Counted from the first letter of the stretch, positions 1-12,906 are shown. The stretch is 64,000 nt of DNA from Clarkia xantiana subsp. parviflora (GCA_036873135.1 JAPTYO010000001.1:46090774-46154773), one strand, 5' to 3'. Notes: a model not told the origin generated them from the sequence alone. Numbers and translations are program-made.

Positions 1-89
1 GAACGAACTACAAGACCATTCGCCGTTCCATATGGTTTTGTCTCCTCAGCAGCATACAGCAATCCATTCCAACACTTAAAAAAAAAAAA

Positions 90-660
90 TTAATAAGTCT
101 TTTGTACATTTTCACTTTTGGTGTAACACTTTTGTTTTAAAAAATAAATTTGGTACAATACGTTTGTTGTTTATTGATTTTTGGTGATCCGTTAATTGAC
201 CGTTATTTGTGACCGTAAGTAGCACGTGTCTTGCATATGAATAACCAATTTTTTTTTATTTTTATTTTTTTTTTTTCAGTTTAGTCTTTAAATTTATTAC
301 CCTAATTTTTTTTATTTTCACAACATAGTCCCTAAACATTTTCAACTGCATCTAGAGCTAAATTGACCTAGCCATGGTCCGACCCATGACTGGGTCGGAC
401 CCTAGCCAGGGTCACCGAACCTGGGCGACCCTAGCCATGGCTGGGTCCAATGACCCTAGCTAGGGTCCGATCCAACCATAGTCAGACCATAGCTAGGTCA
501 ACTTAGCCATGCGTGCTACGTAACAGTCAAAACTAACGGTCAAATAACGGATGCGCAAAAGTCTACAAACTGCAAACGTGCAACAAAATTATACACACAC
601 AAAAATGTTGCACGAAAAGTCAAAGGTGGTCAAACATATTGTACCAGCGACTTATAAAAA
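90..660. mobile_element. Probable terminal-inverted-repeat MITE
   Basis: The left flank (about 92-215) and the reverse complement of the right flank (about 520-657) resemble each other along their length. They share the end motif TAAGTC...TTGTACA and the inner motifs CCGTTA...TTGACCGTTA. A GC-richer core at 360-500 carries several diverged direct and inverted copies of a GACCCTAGC-type word. I could not find a clean target duplication, so the exact ends and superfamily are open. No coding frame is present. Confidence 0.4.
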
Positions 661-2543
661 AAAAAAAAAAACTATGGGCAACAAATAAGTATATATATCT
701 ACTATATTAAATGTATAAAGTATCCTCACTACCAATCAATACATATTTTCAAACGGTGTTCCTTCAATTATTATACATTTCTAATAGTGCATCAATTTTT
801 TTTACTGATACATATATAATATAAATATAAATGTTTGAATTACATTATCAGTTATCATTGTATCTTTTTAAATATTTTCCATTTGGCCAAAATTAAAATA
901 TATTTTCTATAAACAATTAAACATATTATGTTTTTTTTTTTACTGAAAGGTTGGTATTTCTTCAAGTATATATTATTACTATTATTATTAATATATAATA
1001 ACTTCTTTTTACTAAATATTGTGTCACTTCAATTTTTTTTCTAGAAGTATATTATGTTTCTTTCATTTTTTTAAAGGTTAATGTATCTTGAAGTGTCTAT
1101 TATTATATTATTAATTTATATACCTATTTGGCCAATACAATTATTGAATTACTACAAAATACAGAAGGACAGGTGACCATCTGAATCGATGAAATCGATC
1201 CATCGAATTCATCGTTTAACACATCCAAAAGAATGACGATTTACGGATATGCTCTCTGGAGGCCAGTCCACGACGTTGTCGAGTCGACTCAGTTGCAGTT
1301 TTATGAACAAATCCAACCACTTAAGAAATTGACTCAAAAATATCGTATCACCTTTTTTTTTTTTTGGTATTTTATTATTCTATTAAAACTATGCATTTGA
1401 CACAAACATGTTCCGTATTTCTTTTATTTTTAATAATATAATAATAATAAGAATTATTAAGACATTTTAATTTTTTCAAATAAAATGAATGAGCTAATAG
1501 TAGCGACCATAAACTCATCTGATTATGTACACACTACCCTAAAACAAACTATAGATAATAATTTTTTTTCTTAAAATGTACTTATTCTTTCCACACTTAC
1601 GAACTACAAAATTACTAATGTTTTCGTCATAATAATTTGTATATTATCCATCAAATGTGCACACTATTATTTCTAGTATAACTAAAACGCGTATTTAGCG
1701 GTACTTAAATTTGGTTCACTTTTAGTATCGCAGTTAGTTTTACGGATAAGTCCGGCCTAACCTAAAATATTCAACGCATACCTATAAAGAGATGGATTGT
1801 TTTTTTGTCCAATATAAAGAGGTAGATAGATAAACAAATACATGTCATATTTTCACTAGCAAGCTCAAGCTGTCCAAATTAATTGTCGGTCAAATAATCC
1901 CACTTATTTACTTAAAATCGTACCTTAAAGATTTTCTTTTTCCAAAAAAAGAATGCATTATATATAGAAGTAACGATCATAGCTTTAAATTACTTTGCTA
2001 CCTAATTTTCAAACTTCCCTACTTAGTGTCAGAAGTTTTTTCAGTAAACAAACAACACATACACTGGATTGTCAATATAGTTATAATATGGATTACGCAT
2101 GATCTAACATTTTTTATTTAAGTAAATCTTCGAAAGTTTTAAAGCACGTGACTTCAGTATAAAAAACATATAAAAATAAAAATAAGCACTCTTAACTTTC
2201 CGTTGTTAATAATTCACACATGTTGGTCACATCATTAATTTCTCCAATTTTGAGGAGCTATTTTCTTATGTTGCTCTTCTTGGCCGTCTTTGAATAGGGT
2301 GGTATGAGATACGTGTCGAATTCTATCGTGCGGGGCAATAGAATGTTAAAAGTTCTTTTCTGTAGTGTCTATTTTCAATTGATTAATCATTATTATGTAT
2401 AATAAATAATAATGTCATGTCCAATACATTAATGTGACTGTTTACCTAGTCAAGGGGGCGACTAGCCGACCCTCCTAATTAACAACAACCAACCATATAT
2501 GTTCACTTTCATAGAATTGGTATTTGATTTATGTGGATGCTAA
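661..2543. other. AT-rich intergenic spacer
   Basis: No gene-like frame is visible. The stretch is mostly AT-rich with homopolymer runs. A more complex block at 1165-1330, with inverted ATCGAT/GAATTC words and a GTCGAGTCGACTC palindrome, is not recognised. Confidence 0.5.
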
Positions 2544-2983
2544 TAGGGATATCAATGGAGCGGGGCAGGTTCGCCAAACTTGACCCCGCCCCGCCATGCC
2601 AGATGAAATCCATCTCCCATTTTCGTCTCGTTTAGTTCTCATGATAAAATTATAAAAAAAAAAATCTCAACGTAGAGTTTAATATCACAATTTTTTTATT
2701 CACTTAAATTAAGTTTAAATACAAATTATGAAGTTTAATTCACATATTATAAAATCCAAATATAAATTTAAATCCTTAATTACCAAACTCATATTAGTCC
2801 GTATTGTTTCTATTATAGTATGTTTAATGTCTATAATTTCATAACATATATGTCGTATAAGCTAAATAAGGAAGATTCACGGATCATACCTAGTTTCAAA
2901 CCCGAACCACCCCACCAACGAAATTTCAATGTCATACCCCGCATGGTGCGGGTTTGTGGGGTGAGTGTACGTTGACACCCCTA
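2544..2983. mobile_element. hAT-type MITE (TAGGG...CCCTA ends)
   Basis: The ends are TAGGGATATCAA and TTGACACCCCTA, which are inverted copies of each other, and both subterminal regions are rich in CGGGGC/GCGGGG words. The flanks are GATGCTAA (2536-2543) and GATACTAA (2984-2991), an 8-bp target duplication with one mismatch, as expected for the hAT superfamily. The 440-bp element has no transposase frame, so it is non-autonomous. Confidence 0.75.
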
Positions 2984-2991
2984 GATACTAA

Positions 2992-3843
2992 TATTACACT
3001 TGATCATTTATTTGCATCACCTATAATTACGAGCAAACTCATATTAAATTAGAACATTAATCATATATTTTAAGTAGTGTCCTATTAAGTCGTGCCAAAC
3101 ATCCCGTTATAATCCATCACAAATATAGTTAGCTAGTAACACGACTATTAATGTTAATATTAAAAGAAATGAGTTTCAATTTATTAAGTATGGAAATTTT
3201 CTTTTAAAAGTAATAAATTATTTTGTAATTATGATCAAAAGATGAAGGGGCAAGAAGGTGAATTTATAAGTGATGATAATTCATCAACTTTAAGTAATCA
3301 TAATCACGGCAGGTTGCCAGAAAGTAGCTCAAACATTGCAATCACGACACCAAAGATAAATATATACATATAAACAATACATAGAAGACTCCTTTTTCAC
3401 GTGGACGAAAAATACCCTCTAAGTTTATAACGAAAAAGAAATCATCTAAGACCGTTAAAACTAACTTAATTAACTAATATTGTGTCCACACTAATTAAGG
3501 TAAAATAATTATTCATTATGTAATTATTATTACTATATATTTCTTTAGCTCCTCCTAACATTTTGGAGGCTCTAGTCGATTATGTTTAATATATAATACG
3601 TGATAATCCACACGTGCACTTCACATTTTATAGCTAATTAAGTTGGTTTCACTTCATATGAAACTCGAAATGTGTATAACATATTTCTTTTAATCACGTG
3701 CTTAATATAATTACAGGGAGGTCACTAGAACTGAATTTGATATAACATGATTATAGAGGCTCCCTCTGATACAAACAACACGAAACTAACTGTTTTAAAA
3801 GCTTAACCTGTTAAAAATTTATTTCTAAAGTTGTATTATATAT
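2992..3843. other. AT-rich spacer downstream of the LBD gene
   Basis: This is the 3' side of the minus-strand LBD gene and presumably includes its 3' UTR. No frame or repeat with defined ends was recognised. CACGTG-containing words occur near 3609 and 3696, but nothing ties them to a gene. Confidence 0.45.
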
Positions 3844-5026
3844 CTAAACGGTCCACAGTGGTTCGTCCCAAAACGACCCGGGGCTTGTCGTGTCATTCAA
3901 AAGGATCGCACCCGCGTTGGTGATTGTTGAGGAATGGTAGTAGTCATCGGTTGGCATTTCCATACAAAGCATGGCTACGAGATTTGCTTGCTGAGTTTGC
4001 ATGTTGAGAAGGTCGGCTTGCGCCTTTGCTACTTGCGCTTGCAGCTCATTGACTTGCTTTTGCAGGTGACATATTGCTCCGGCGCTGCCGTAGACCGGGT
4101 CTCGGATCCTCGCACCGGCCTCGTAAACCATGCTTGCAACCGCGTCGGCTCTTTGCGTCTCCGGAAGGTCCTAAATTCATAAAACGAGAGTGGATAAAGA
4201 ATAATGTTTAATGACCTCCACATAGTCGTTTGTGAAACATTTATTTGTGAAGAACCTATAAGAATAAGGGAATATTTAAAATTTATTACAAAGACAACTT
4301 AAAAAAAAAAAATCTAAGGGACTTAACAGAAATTACTTCGGAAATTTTTTTATAAAATTTTGAATTCTGTAAGGAATTTCCGTTAATAAACCCTTTAGAA
4401 AATATTATAATTTGTGAATGATTGCTCCCTAGAAAAAAAAACGTCATCAATTTTCTTGTAGTGCTCTAATCTGTACTAAATTAGATAGAAAGAAGTAATT
4501 TAAGACTCATATAAGCAATAAATGAACTACACAGTTGTATTATGCTAATGAAAATAGTTGCTCGGATTTAAGGGGTTACATAATGGTATCAGAGCAACAC
4601 CGATGACTATTTGAAAGTATATGACCGTGAAAGTTTTGAGTCGCCTATCGAGTGCAAAGATTCTGCACTGAATCAAGACGAGTATGTTGCAAAAGGGTTA
4701 GATTCTGATATTCATAATTTCTACCACGGATAGACAAAAGTAATTCGAGATTGTATAAGTAAGAGAGAGAGTAATTTCTTATTTTCGGAGTCCAACTGAA
4801 TATTATAGTCTCATTCAGACTGAGTTGAACTAATGAGAACGGAGTTCTGTAATATTACCTGAAGGAGCTTAATGATGTTGCTAGCGCCAAAAACGCGGTG
4901 AGCGATGGTGAACTTTGCAGGGTCGGTAGGCGGGAAATAGGGGGCCAGGATACATTTATCGGCGCACCTTCTCCTAAGAATCTTGCACGCCGCGCATGGG
5001 CTCATTACTACCACGGCGCTTTCCAT
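3844..5026 (-). CDS. LBD: LOB-domain (LBD) class I transcription factor, LBD1/LBD11-like
   Basis: Two exons join in phase 0: 5026-4859 (56 codons, donor GTAATA) and 4170-3844 (acceptor TTTAG, TAG stop), giving 164 residues. The N-terminal LOB zinc-finger-like block has the CX2CX6CX3C spacing (C11, C14, C21, C25). The GAS block starts at F46-G-A-S-N, and DPVYG lies at 80-84. A leucine-zipper-like LX6LX3LX6L coiled coil follows, and the tail is short. Class I LBD proteins are plant-specific nuclear DNA-binding regulators of organ boundaries and meristem or cambium growth. The intron position after LLQ is the usual one for the family. The assignment to the LBD1/LBD11 branch is inference from the DLPxxQRADAV and DPVYG segments. 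The 688-bp intron holds a retroelement primer-binding-like word. Confidence 0.93.
4584..4595 (+). other. tRNA-Met-complementary PBS-like word in the LBD intron
   Basis: The string TGGTATCAGAGC, the primer-binding site typical of plant LTR retrotransposons (initiator Met-tRNA), occurs on the plus strand inside the intron of the minus-strand LBD gene. About 150 bp of non-coding sequence follows it. No LTR could be paired with it, so it is at most a remnant. Confidence 0.4.
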
Positions 5027-5088
5027 CTCAAATATTACTCAGAAACCAGAGACGAGTTGAGTTATCTTGAAGCCACGTGAAGAAGTAG

Positions 5089-5096
5089 TATTTATA
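5089..5096 (-). promoter_or_regulatory. TATA box of the LBD gene
   Basis: On the minus strand, TATAAATA lies 63 nt upstream of the ATG at 5026. This would put transcription start near 5060 and leave a short leader of about 35 nt. A CACGTG word lies just downstream, near 5075. The placement is inferred from spacing only. Confidence 0.6.
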
Positions 5097-5729
5097 GGGT
5101 TTTTTTTTGGTAAGCGTATTTATAGGGGTGAGTTGGCTATAGTAGTTATTTTAATTTGAAGTCAAGTGAAATAATCTATGAGTCAATTATATCTGTGCTG
5201 TGTAGAAGTGGCACTGGCATGTCAATGTTGCGGGGTGAGGTGGAGTAACGCTCATATTAATTAGTCATGCACCGCCCGTACCCGGTTAGGAAATGCCTAT
5301 TAAAACCGCACCTGAGATCCGGGCCGAATATTATAAATATATATATATATATTCTCCGTGGTGCACTTAGTGAAGGATTTAAAAATTTTCAATTGAGGGT
5401 TCATGATAATAACAAAAAAAGTTATATACATATAAATATTATACAATATATAATATTTTTTTAAATAATAAAAATGGAGGTTTAAGCATTGTATTTTAGA
5501 GAGTCCGACGTAACAAGTTGAGTTCTACTAACCAATTCTTTTTATATGGAAAAGAAAGAAAATCATTGTATTTTATATCATAATTTATTATATCTTTGTG
5601 CTATATACACCTAAGTATTGTTAATATAAATATCTAGTTTTCATTCTCAATAGTGCCTCCACCACTGAGTGCAGCGTGTACGTGCACTGTCCCACGTCAC
5701 GATTTATATTCAAGTATATATATATATAT
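5097..5729. other. LBD upstream region
   Basis: AT-rich upstream sequence of the LBD gene with TA-dinucleotide runs near 5336-5350 and 5716-5729. No gene was recognised. The short frames here are not supported by codon use or homology. Confidence 0.45.
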
Positions 5730-6169
5730 CAGTGTTTTGAAAACCGGACCGGACCGGCGATCGGACCGGGTCAGACCGCAAATCGGGTGTATCAGCGGTC
5801 CGGTCCTGTTAATTTATAGGTCTGCACAAGAGAACCGGTTCGGTAGGATTAAACCGGGTTGGACCGGGTCGGACCGGATAAACCGGGACCGGTCTGACCG
5901 GAAGAGAGAAGAATGTACTTTTTTTGTTAAGAAAAATATTAATTGTAGATACCAAGACTCGAACCCATGATCTTCCTTGAAGATTACAACATGCTACCAC
6001 TGAACTACATGACAACTTGTAGATATAATGACAGAAAAATATCTTTTAAATATATTTCTATATTCTAATCATTTCAATCAATAAAACCGGATTGAACCGG
6101 GTCGGACCGGTTAGACCGGGAACCGGTCATCTTTCCGGTCCAAGGCCCGGTCCGGTTTTCAAAACACTG
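5730..6169. mobile_element. hAT-type MITE with CAGTGTTTTGAAAACCGG ends
   Basis: The ends are inverted copies, CAGTGTTTTGAAAACCGGAC at the left and its complement ending in CACTG at the right. The subterminal regions are dense in ACCGG words. The flanks ATATATAT (5722-5729 and 6170-6177) form an 8-bp duplication, but they lie in an AT microsatellite and are weak on their own. The same element family occurs at 48392-49159 with an unambiguous duplication, which supports the call. The interior holds a tRNA-like segment rather than a transposase. Confidence 0.8.
5950..6012 (-). other. tRNA-like A-box/B-box segment inside the MITE
   Basis: On the minus strand an A-box-like TAGTTCAGTGG (6007-5997) is followed 31 bp later by a B-box-like GGTTCGAGTCT (5965-5955). 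This is the spacing and order of an internal RNA polymerase III promoter. The segment does not fold into a convincing full cloverleaf and ends without a clear T-tract, so I call it tRNA-derived (SINE-head-like), not a tRNA gene. Confidence 0.5.
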
Positions 6170-6297
6170 ATATATATATTGAAAAGTTTCACCGTGAGAA
6201 AGACTGCGCTGCAATGGTGCATCACACATCGCAATTTTTTTTTTTTTAATTCATTTTAGTTTTCACTTTGCAATCAACTCAAATTATTTAGTCCTAC

Positions 6298-6846
6298 TAG
6301 GGCTGGCAATTTGTGACACGACACGATAGCACGACACGAACACGCACGAAAAAAATCGTGTTCGTGCTAGCATATGGCAGTACGATAACACGATAGCACG
6401 AACACGACTAACACGATATAACTTCCGTGCCGTGTTCGTGTTTGAGTATCCTAACACGACACACACGATAACACGATAAAGTTGTGCTAATAAGACTAAA
6501 TTTTAAGTATTTTTTGAGCAAATCTTATCTATTACCTCCAATTAGTGGTTTATTATTTAGTGTTTTTAAACTATATAATACTAACTTATGAATAGTGACA
6601 TATTAATTCATGGTTTTTTAAATATGAAGTTAATTATTTTGATTTTTGCTCAAAGATCTCGTATATATATATACAACCGAATATCCTTCACAACACGATA
6701 GCACGACACGAACACGCACGAAAATATCCGTGTCGTGTTCGTGTTTGTAAAATGTGGCACGATAAGCTTATCGTGCGTGTTCGTGTTCAGTAAGTTTAAC
6801 ACGACACGATTACTGATGCGCACGATAGCACGAATTGCCACCCCTA
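6298..6846. mobile_element. hAT-type MITE, TAGGGCTGGCAA...TTGCCACCCCTA
   Basis: The inverted ends are TAGGGCTGGCAATT and AATTGCCACCCCTA, flanked by a perfect 8-bp duplication AGTCCTAC (6290-6297 and 6847-6854). Both subterminal zones are built of many short CACGA and ACACGA words in opposite orientation, a pattern expected of transposase-binding repeats. The middle, 6490-6650, is AT-rich and non-coding. The element is 549 bp and non-autonomous. Confidence 0.9.
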
Positions 6847-6854
6847 AGTCCTAC

Positions 6855-8295
6855 CACGTCCTTATGGCCAAACTTGTCTTAATCCCTACACTTTCTTTTA
6901 AAATTTGGACATAAATTATTAATAGTGCGAGTATGTGAAGAAATGAAACCCTAATCCTAAATTGCTCAAATAAAGAATAGGAAATCAGAGAAAGTTATAA
7001 TTAGATTTACTGCTCATTAAACTACGCTACGAAATTAACTAACTCTCACCTCTATTATATATAATATATAGTCTATAGAGGGAAGTCTCGAGTATATAAT
7101 ACTAAAAAAATCCCTAAAATATCAAACATCCAATATAGTTCCTCACAAACCAACTGGGTTATTGACCAATTATAAGCTAACATCGACAACCCACACGATC
7201 CATTAAGCCTACGCTAGCCTAGCCAACAATATAACAAACAGACAAAGCCCAGCAACACAACTGGGCCCAGATTGCCCAAACACCATGCTGTAATCATGTT
7301 TTCTTATCAAACCCGCAGATGTCTTTGAACAAATTTTAGTTAGTGTACCGCAAATATACAGGGCATCATATTATGATAAATTAACACTATCAAAGTGCAA
7401 TTACGTCATGCATTATATTATATCGTGTAGCAGTTTACGTACTTGGTTATTTTATTTGGGAGTTTTAACAGTTTACTTGGAATAGAATAAATTTATCTGT
7501 CTTTCTCTGGTTTAATTAACTGTTGCTATAAATCATCTTAATTTAACAGAAATGACGAAATCCACTTAATTATCTAATAATAATAGACGTAATTAATAAT
7601 TAATTAAACTTGTGCATACTTTTTTGTATACGCTAGCTGCAAAAGCATTGTGAGTTGTGACATACATTATAACCAAACAAACATACGTATATGTCCTTCC
7701 CAGCTGATCTTCCTTATCATTATATATTGTTGTTTGAGGATATATTGACGTCAAAAGGGAATGAAATCGCCAACTTTCCGTCTCAATTGCCCGTTTTCTG
7801 ACAAAATCCGCCGCTGACGAGGTCGTCGTGAATTTTCAGGTAGGTCGTATTCCTCGCCCTCAATGTGTCTCTTGTGGTGTTATATCTCGAGATAACACGC
7901 ACGTTGGATTAATTTATAGGGTTTAGGAAGATTTAGGGATTACGTTTATAAATTCCTTATTCTCCTCGTTTATATATAATAGGGCTTTTTTGGGAGGACA
8001 TTACATAATCGTGCATGTTTCTCTTTCCCTTACTTAAACTGTTAATAATTGTGGTGCATATTTTTTGCGTTTACCGTTTTACATGACATCAAAGCGTGTA
8101 TGTTCGAATCTTATTTACTTATTTCCGGTTGATATATATATATATATATATTGCAACTTCCTATGGATTTTTTGAGAACTAGCTAATTAATCCCTCATCT
8201 TGTGGCTTTCTGTTATCAAGTGTTGGATAGGTTGTGGGTTAGCTAGCTAGGGACCATCTACAACTCATTATTCACAAGGGTAATCTTGTCTTATC
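6855..8295. other. ICR upstream region with probable 5'-UTR exon
   Basis: The first 800 bp show nothing gene-like. A possible TATA word (TATATAT) lies near 7721. The sequence around 7760-7839 has higher GC and ends in CAG followed by GTAGGT, a good donor. It is probably a non-coding leader exon of the ICR gene, with a leader intron to roughly 8220-8290. A TA microsatellite lies at about 8131-8152. This is inference without transcript data. Confidence 0.4.
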
Positions 8296-11200
8296 ATGCA
8301 AACCCCAAAAGCTAGGTGAGTCTTATACTATTATTATACTCAACTTCTTTCTTAATTACATAGATAGAGATTATCCTGAATAGATAGATATTCCTTTGGC
8401 AGAAGCGGACGGCAGGAGAGCCCTCCTAAGATGTGCATAAGAGCTATGCGTCACCACCAAAAGACAACTCCGACTGTCGACGCAGCATTGCCTTCTTCTT
8501 CATCAACACCACCAAAACAGAGAAGCCCTAACTCTAATCCGGCGTTGCCTCATGACCGCCACAGGTCACCCAGCAGAAGTCCCCCATCCAATGTATGACG
8601 ACTCCCAATTTTAATTACCCCCAACTCCAACTAACTTCATTCATCAACAACTAGCTAGTGCCTTTCCTTGCGTCTTAAGTTACTCTCCCTAATTTATTTT
8701 GACAAAAAGTGATACAACATATTTGCCCAAAATGGGTTTTTTAAGCATCGTGTTTTAAAATGTAAAATATGTTGTCGAATGATTTTAATTGGTATTTCCA
8801 TCAATCTTCCATCCAAAATTACTAAAAAATTATTTTCAAATTGATTAACTGTGAATAATGTTCTAAATGTCACAAATGAACTTTAATAACTTATACTTGT
8901 TAAGTGTACATGTAAGTGGATTATACAACATCGGCTAAATTGACGAGTTGGAGCACTATATAAGTTTGGTGAGCTACTCCACTATTACCAATTAGTTTTA
9001 GTATAGAATCTCACTCGGTTTATATAGTAGGTTTGGGCTCGCTTCTAAATTTTAAATCTCCCAACAATACTGATATTACAATTAAATACTGACTCGATAG
9101 GATCTCAATTGTGATCCAAACTGGGTTCAGCTCAAGCCCCAATTAAATGAGGCTGGTTTCAACCCCAATTGAGATATTTTTAAATTTAAAAAGTATTTAA
9201 GGACAATTGCGGATAGAGAATTCACGAAAGTACCAATTAGTCTAATTTTGCAACACGCTGACCATTCACCGCCATTGCAAAAGAAACACGTTGCAACTTG
9301 CAACAACGACGGTTTCGACAAACATATTGCACATTTTAAGATGTTGTTTTTTCCCAAAAAAAAATTACTGAGAAAATATGTTTTTTGTCCTGAAGTGATT
9401 TGATAAGTGGTCTTTTAATTCTATGTAGATTCAGAAGAAGCGGCCGAGCAGAATAACGGAGTTGGAGTCTCAGGTGTTACAACTTCAAGAAGACCTGAAG
9501 AAAACCAAAAACGAGCTAATAAGCTCCATAGACAAGAAGCCGACGGAGTCCGTTGATCAGGGAACCCCGAAGAAGCATTGGTCGTTCGACTCATTATCCG
9601 CCTTAGCCTCCGCAAAGGAGGAGATTCAGAGGCTGAAGCAGGAGCTTAAGATCGTCGCAGATTCCAAGGTTGCCGAGACAAAGAAGGCGCAATTCGCTAA
9701 TCTCGATCTCAAGGATTTGAATGGAACTCTGTTGCAGACGCTTTCGCTTGTGGAAAGCATGAAAAACCAACTCATAGATTGTAAGGAAACAGAAGCTCAA
9801 GCCCATGCCATTGTTACCGAAACTTTGCAACAACTCGGTAATGTGAAAGTTTTAGACTAACCACTTAATTAACTATCTTAAATATTTAATACTCTGTTGA
9901 GACTATAACTATGATATATTTCTATTGCATTTCATAAAGCTAGCATAAGAGAAGGGATGTTGACCCGCGCGGTTTTGGAAACCGGACCGAACCTTGAACC
10001 GATTCGACTCGGTTCGATCGATTCAAACAAAAATAGGCCCAATGAAGTCCAATTTTTTTATTTGATCCCAAGAACCGGTTTCAACCCAACACGGTTTAAC
10101 ATGAACCGGTTCATTATGCATTGTACTATTTTTTTTAAAAACAGACTGTTTATGTGGCAGGTTTACGATCCGACTCGATCTGACAGTCAGTCCGGTCCCG
10201 TTTTCAAAACAATTTTGTCATAATTTTGAATACCTCTATCAAGTTTTTCTGTGTTAAAATCGGCCTATTGGAAAATTGTTGCAACACGTTTTTTTGTCTC
10301 GAAAAGGAATGGACGCGTAGTGGTAATCATAGATTCATTCTGCTACATAATGTTTTTAAATTCTAATTCTTACTGTCTAGGAGTTTTATTTATTTTTTTC
10401 GATCAGACTAGTGAAATATTTTAACCGACCACCTTATGGTGGTGATATAGATGAATACGTGGTTTAATCTTTATATTATAATAACAGGTAATGCAAAGGC
10501 TACCGTTGAGGCGCTAAGGGTGGAGGGGATGAAGACCACCGTCGTGTACAGCTCGATTGTGTCGGAGCTTGACCAGTCGAGGGCGAGAGTGGCCGTGCTG
10601 GAGGATCTGGTCACTAAACTCAACGACTCAAATGAGATGGTCACCTTTTCCCCATTACGTGACAACAGAAGGGAGAGCATTAATATCCATCTTGGTGAGG
10701 TGGAGAATACTGAAACTCTCAATACTCTGATTGAAGAGACGGAGAGCATGAGATGTGCTTTCCATAATGCAGAGACTAAGTACTATGAAGAGCACAAAGT
10801 GCTGCAACAGGTGCATACTTAATAACATACACAATTATAATTTCAAAAAAAAAAAATCTAGTTGTTTACTAGAGATTTATTTGCAAGTATGATGAAGTAG
10901 TTATTTACAAAGGGAATTTTTAAAAGCTCTGATTGATTGTACCAACGGTTAAAAGCAAATTATATTCTCATATGTTAACAAAGTTTGAATCCTGACCCCG
11001 CATTAAAGAATAAGAATGATTTTAATATTAACATTTCATATCCGAAATTGCAAAAGCAAAAGAAACACGTTCCAAGAAATTCATTTGCAAAATCGTTGAT
11101 GGTTACTATTCCAATATTAACTACAAATCATGTTGTTAATTATTGATGTTGATAAATCGATATTCAAACTATTATATTGGTTGATTTACAATTTTTTCTC

Positions 11201-12906
11201 TTAAAATTGACGAAATAAAAACATATTATTTTTAAGCATCAATAAGTCTATATATAGTCATGAATGGAATTTTTTAAGCATCAAATAATTTTAAATCATG
11301 AAAAATATAATACTTCAAAAAAAGTAGAAAACATGTTTTTGTTACTTAAAATGCTAATTTAAACCCAAGATAAGTAAAAAAAAAAAAATGGAAAACAACA
11401 AATTTAACAATTGAAACAGTGGATACCAACATTTTAAAATTTAAATCTGTAGCAGCAATTAACAACATAACATATAGTTGTGACTGTTTTTAAATTCTTA
11501 TCCCATAATATTATGATTCTTTTGGTAGCTATATTGAAATACAATACAATATAAACATCTAATAGAATGTTTACTTCTAGTAACCTTCAATCTATCTAAC
11601 GAGTCATCCCCCCATAAGAAGTAAAGTGCTATTATTATTGACAGGCAAAATATAGAGAGGCAAAGCTGTGTCGAGAGCTGAATAAAGCTATGGTTACCAT
11701 TCAAGATTTGAAGGAAGATCTGACAGACAGGGAGATGGAAATTGGGGGAGTGTTGGAAGAGAACGAGGAGCTAAGGCAGAAGCTAGAGAAGTTGAAGGAC
11801 GAGGTATGCAATAACAGAGCGGAGCTGATTGATAAAGAGGCGATGCTTGAGATGATGATAGAGGAGAATGAGATGCTCAAGGAGGAGGTTCTAAGGAGTC
11901 GAGCTAATGCAACCACGGTTAGCAGTACCATCGCTATGGAGCTTGATGCGGTAAGGTTGAAGAAGATGGAGGCTCTCGTCAAAGTTGATGTTCTCCAAGG
12001 TAATAATAAAGTTGATACGTGGAGTTTGACTAATTTACAAATCGATATCTAAAACTTTACTTTTTAAAAAAACTTTACGGTTAAATCTTAAATATACTTT
12101 TGGTATCATATATTTGACCGAAATTCACTACTTAAATTTTCAATTGCAGTTCAAATTGTTACGTCCTTACAATTTACGTTAAATTGAACGGAAATTATCA
12201 TGTATCGACCACGTGATGAGGTTATTTTTATGGATAATGAGATTAAATTGAACAATGATACATCAAAGTGTGTTCAAATGGACAATCCATTATTTAAATT
12301 TGGTGTAGGGTTTGCAGGTTAATTATTGCACTGCATCAATGACCAATTTAATCTCATTAACCATGAAAAGACATCATATAACCGACACATACTCATTTTC
12401 GTTGAATTTGGTAGAAAATATAACGGATGTAACAATTTGTTCTAAAGTTGAAAGTCCAGATACTGAAATTAAAAAAAAATTGGAAGAGCAATTTGTACAT
12501 TAATCAAAGTTGATGTATCGATTTGATGATTAACCAACAATATATGATGTTGGAGAAAATGAAGATGGTTTTTGTGATGACAGAAGAAGTGGAGAAGAGC
12601 AACAGAAAAGCTGCGACGGTGGAGGAGAAGCTTGAAGCAGCGCAAGCAACAGAGACGGAAATGGAGGCGGAGCTGAGGAGGCTCAAGGTCCAAACTGAAC
12701 AGTGGAGGAAGGCTGCTGAGGCGGCCGTCGATATTCTCTCCCCAGGCACTTCTCATATCGGAGGAGGAGGCGACAAGTTCTTGGAGAGATCATGCTCACT
12801 CGACAATAATGCAGCAGATTACATGGATGATCATGACATGATGAAGAAGAAGAATCATAATATGCTCACCAAGCTTGGAATCCTTAAGAAGAAACAGCAT
12901 AAATAG
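8296..12906 (+). CDS. ICR: Interactor of constitutive active ROPs (ICR/RIP) coiled-coil scaffold, ICR2-like
   Basis: Six exons join in frame: 8296-8315, 8403-8592, 9429-9837, 10488-10810, 11645-11999 and 12584-12906, giving 539 residues. The start is MQTPKAR, the family's conserved N-terminus, followed by a basic Pro/Ser-rich region and KKRPSRITELESQ. Long coiled coil follows, then a C-terminal block with LRRLKVQTEQWRKAAEAA and a lysine-rich tail. The QWRKAA block is the ROP-GTPase-interacting motif in this family. ICR proteins link active ROP GTPases at the plasma membrane to the exocyst, microtubules or kinesins and act in polarity and cell shape. The last acceptor (TGACAG, 12583) was chosen because it is the only one nearby in phase. 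A few residues at that junction are uncertain. Confidence 0.9.
9965..10213. mobile_element. Degenerate hAT MITE (ACCGG-rich family) in ICR intron 3
   Basis: The left side, GGTTTTGGAAACCGGACCG, and the right side, CGGTCCCGTTTTCAAAAC, are inverted and resemble the ends of the elements at 5730 and 48392. The interior has many ACCGG/CCGGT words. The terminal CAGTG and the target duplication are no longer recognisable, so this is an old, eroded copy. It lies wholly inside the intron between 9837 and 10488. Confidence 0.6.
11100..11504. mobile_element. MULE-like MITE copy 1 (ICR intron 4)
   Basis: This stretch shares its whole plan with 14327-14701 and 20440-20799. There is a left CATGTTG block, then TTTTCTCTTAAAATTGACGA followed by AAACATRTT. 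An AAAGCATCAAATAA word is next, and the right end is AGCAATTAACAACAT followed by GACTGTTTT and CCC. It is the most diverged of the three copies and its outer ends are approximate. Confidence 0.6.

Noticed and set aside
9603..9833. Minus-strand frame opposite ICR exon 3, and similar frames at 10471-10749, 11701-11982 and 12469-12756
   Set aside because: These are antisense shadows of the coiled-coil coding exons with reversed codon bias. The plus-strand frames carry clear ICR motifs.
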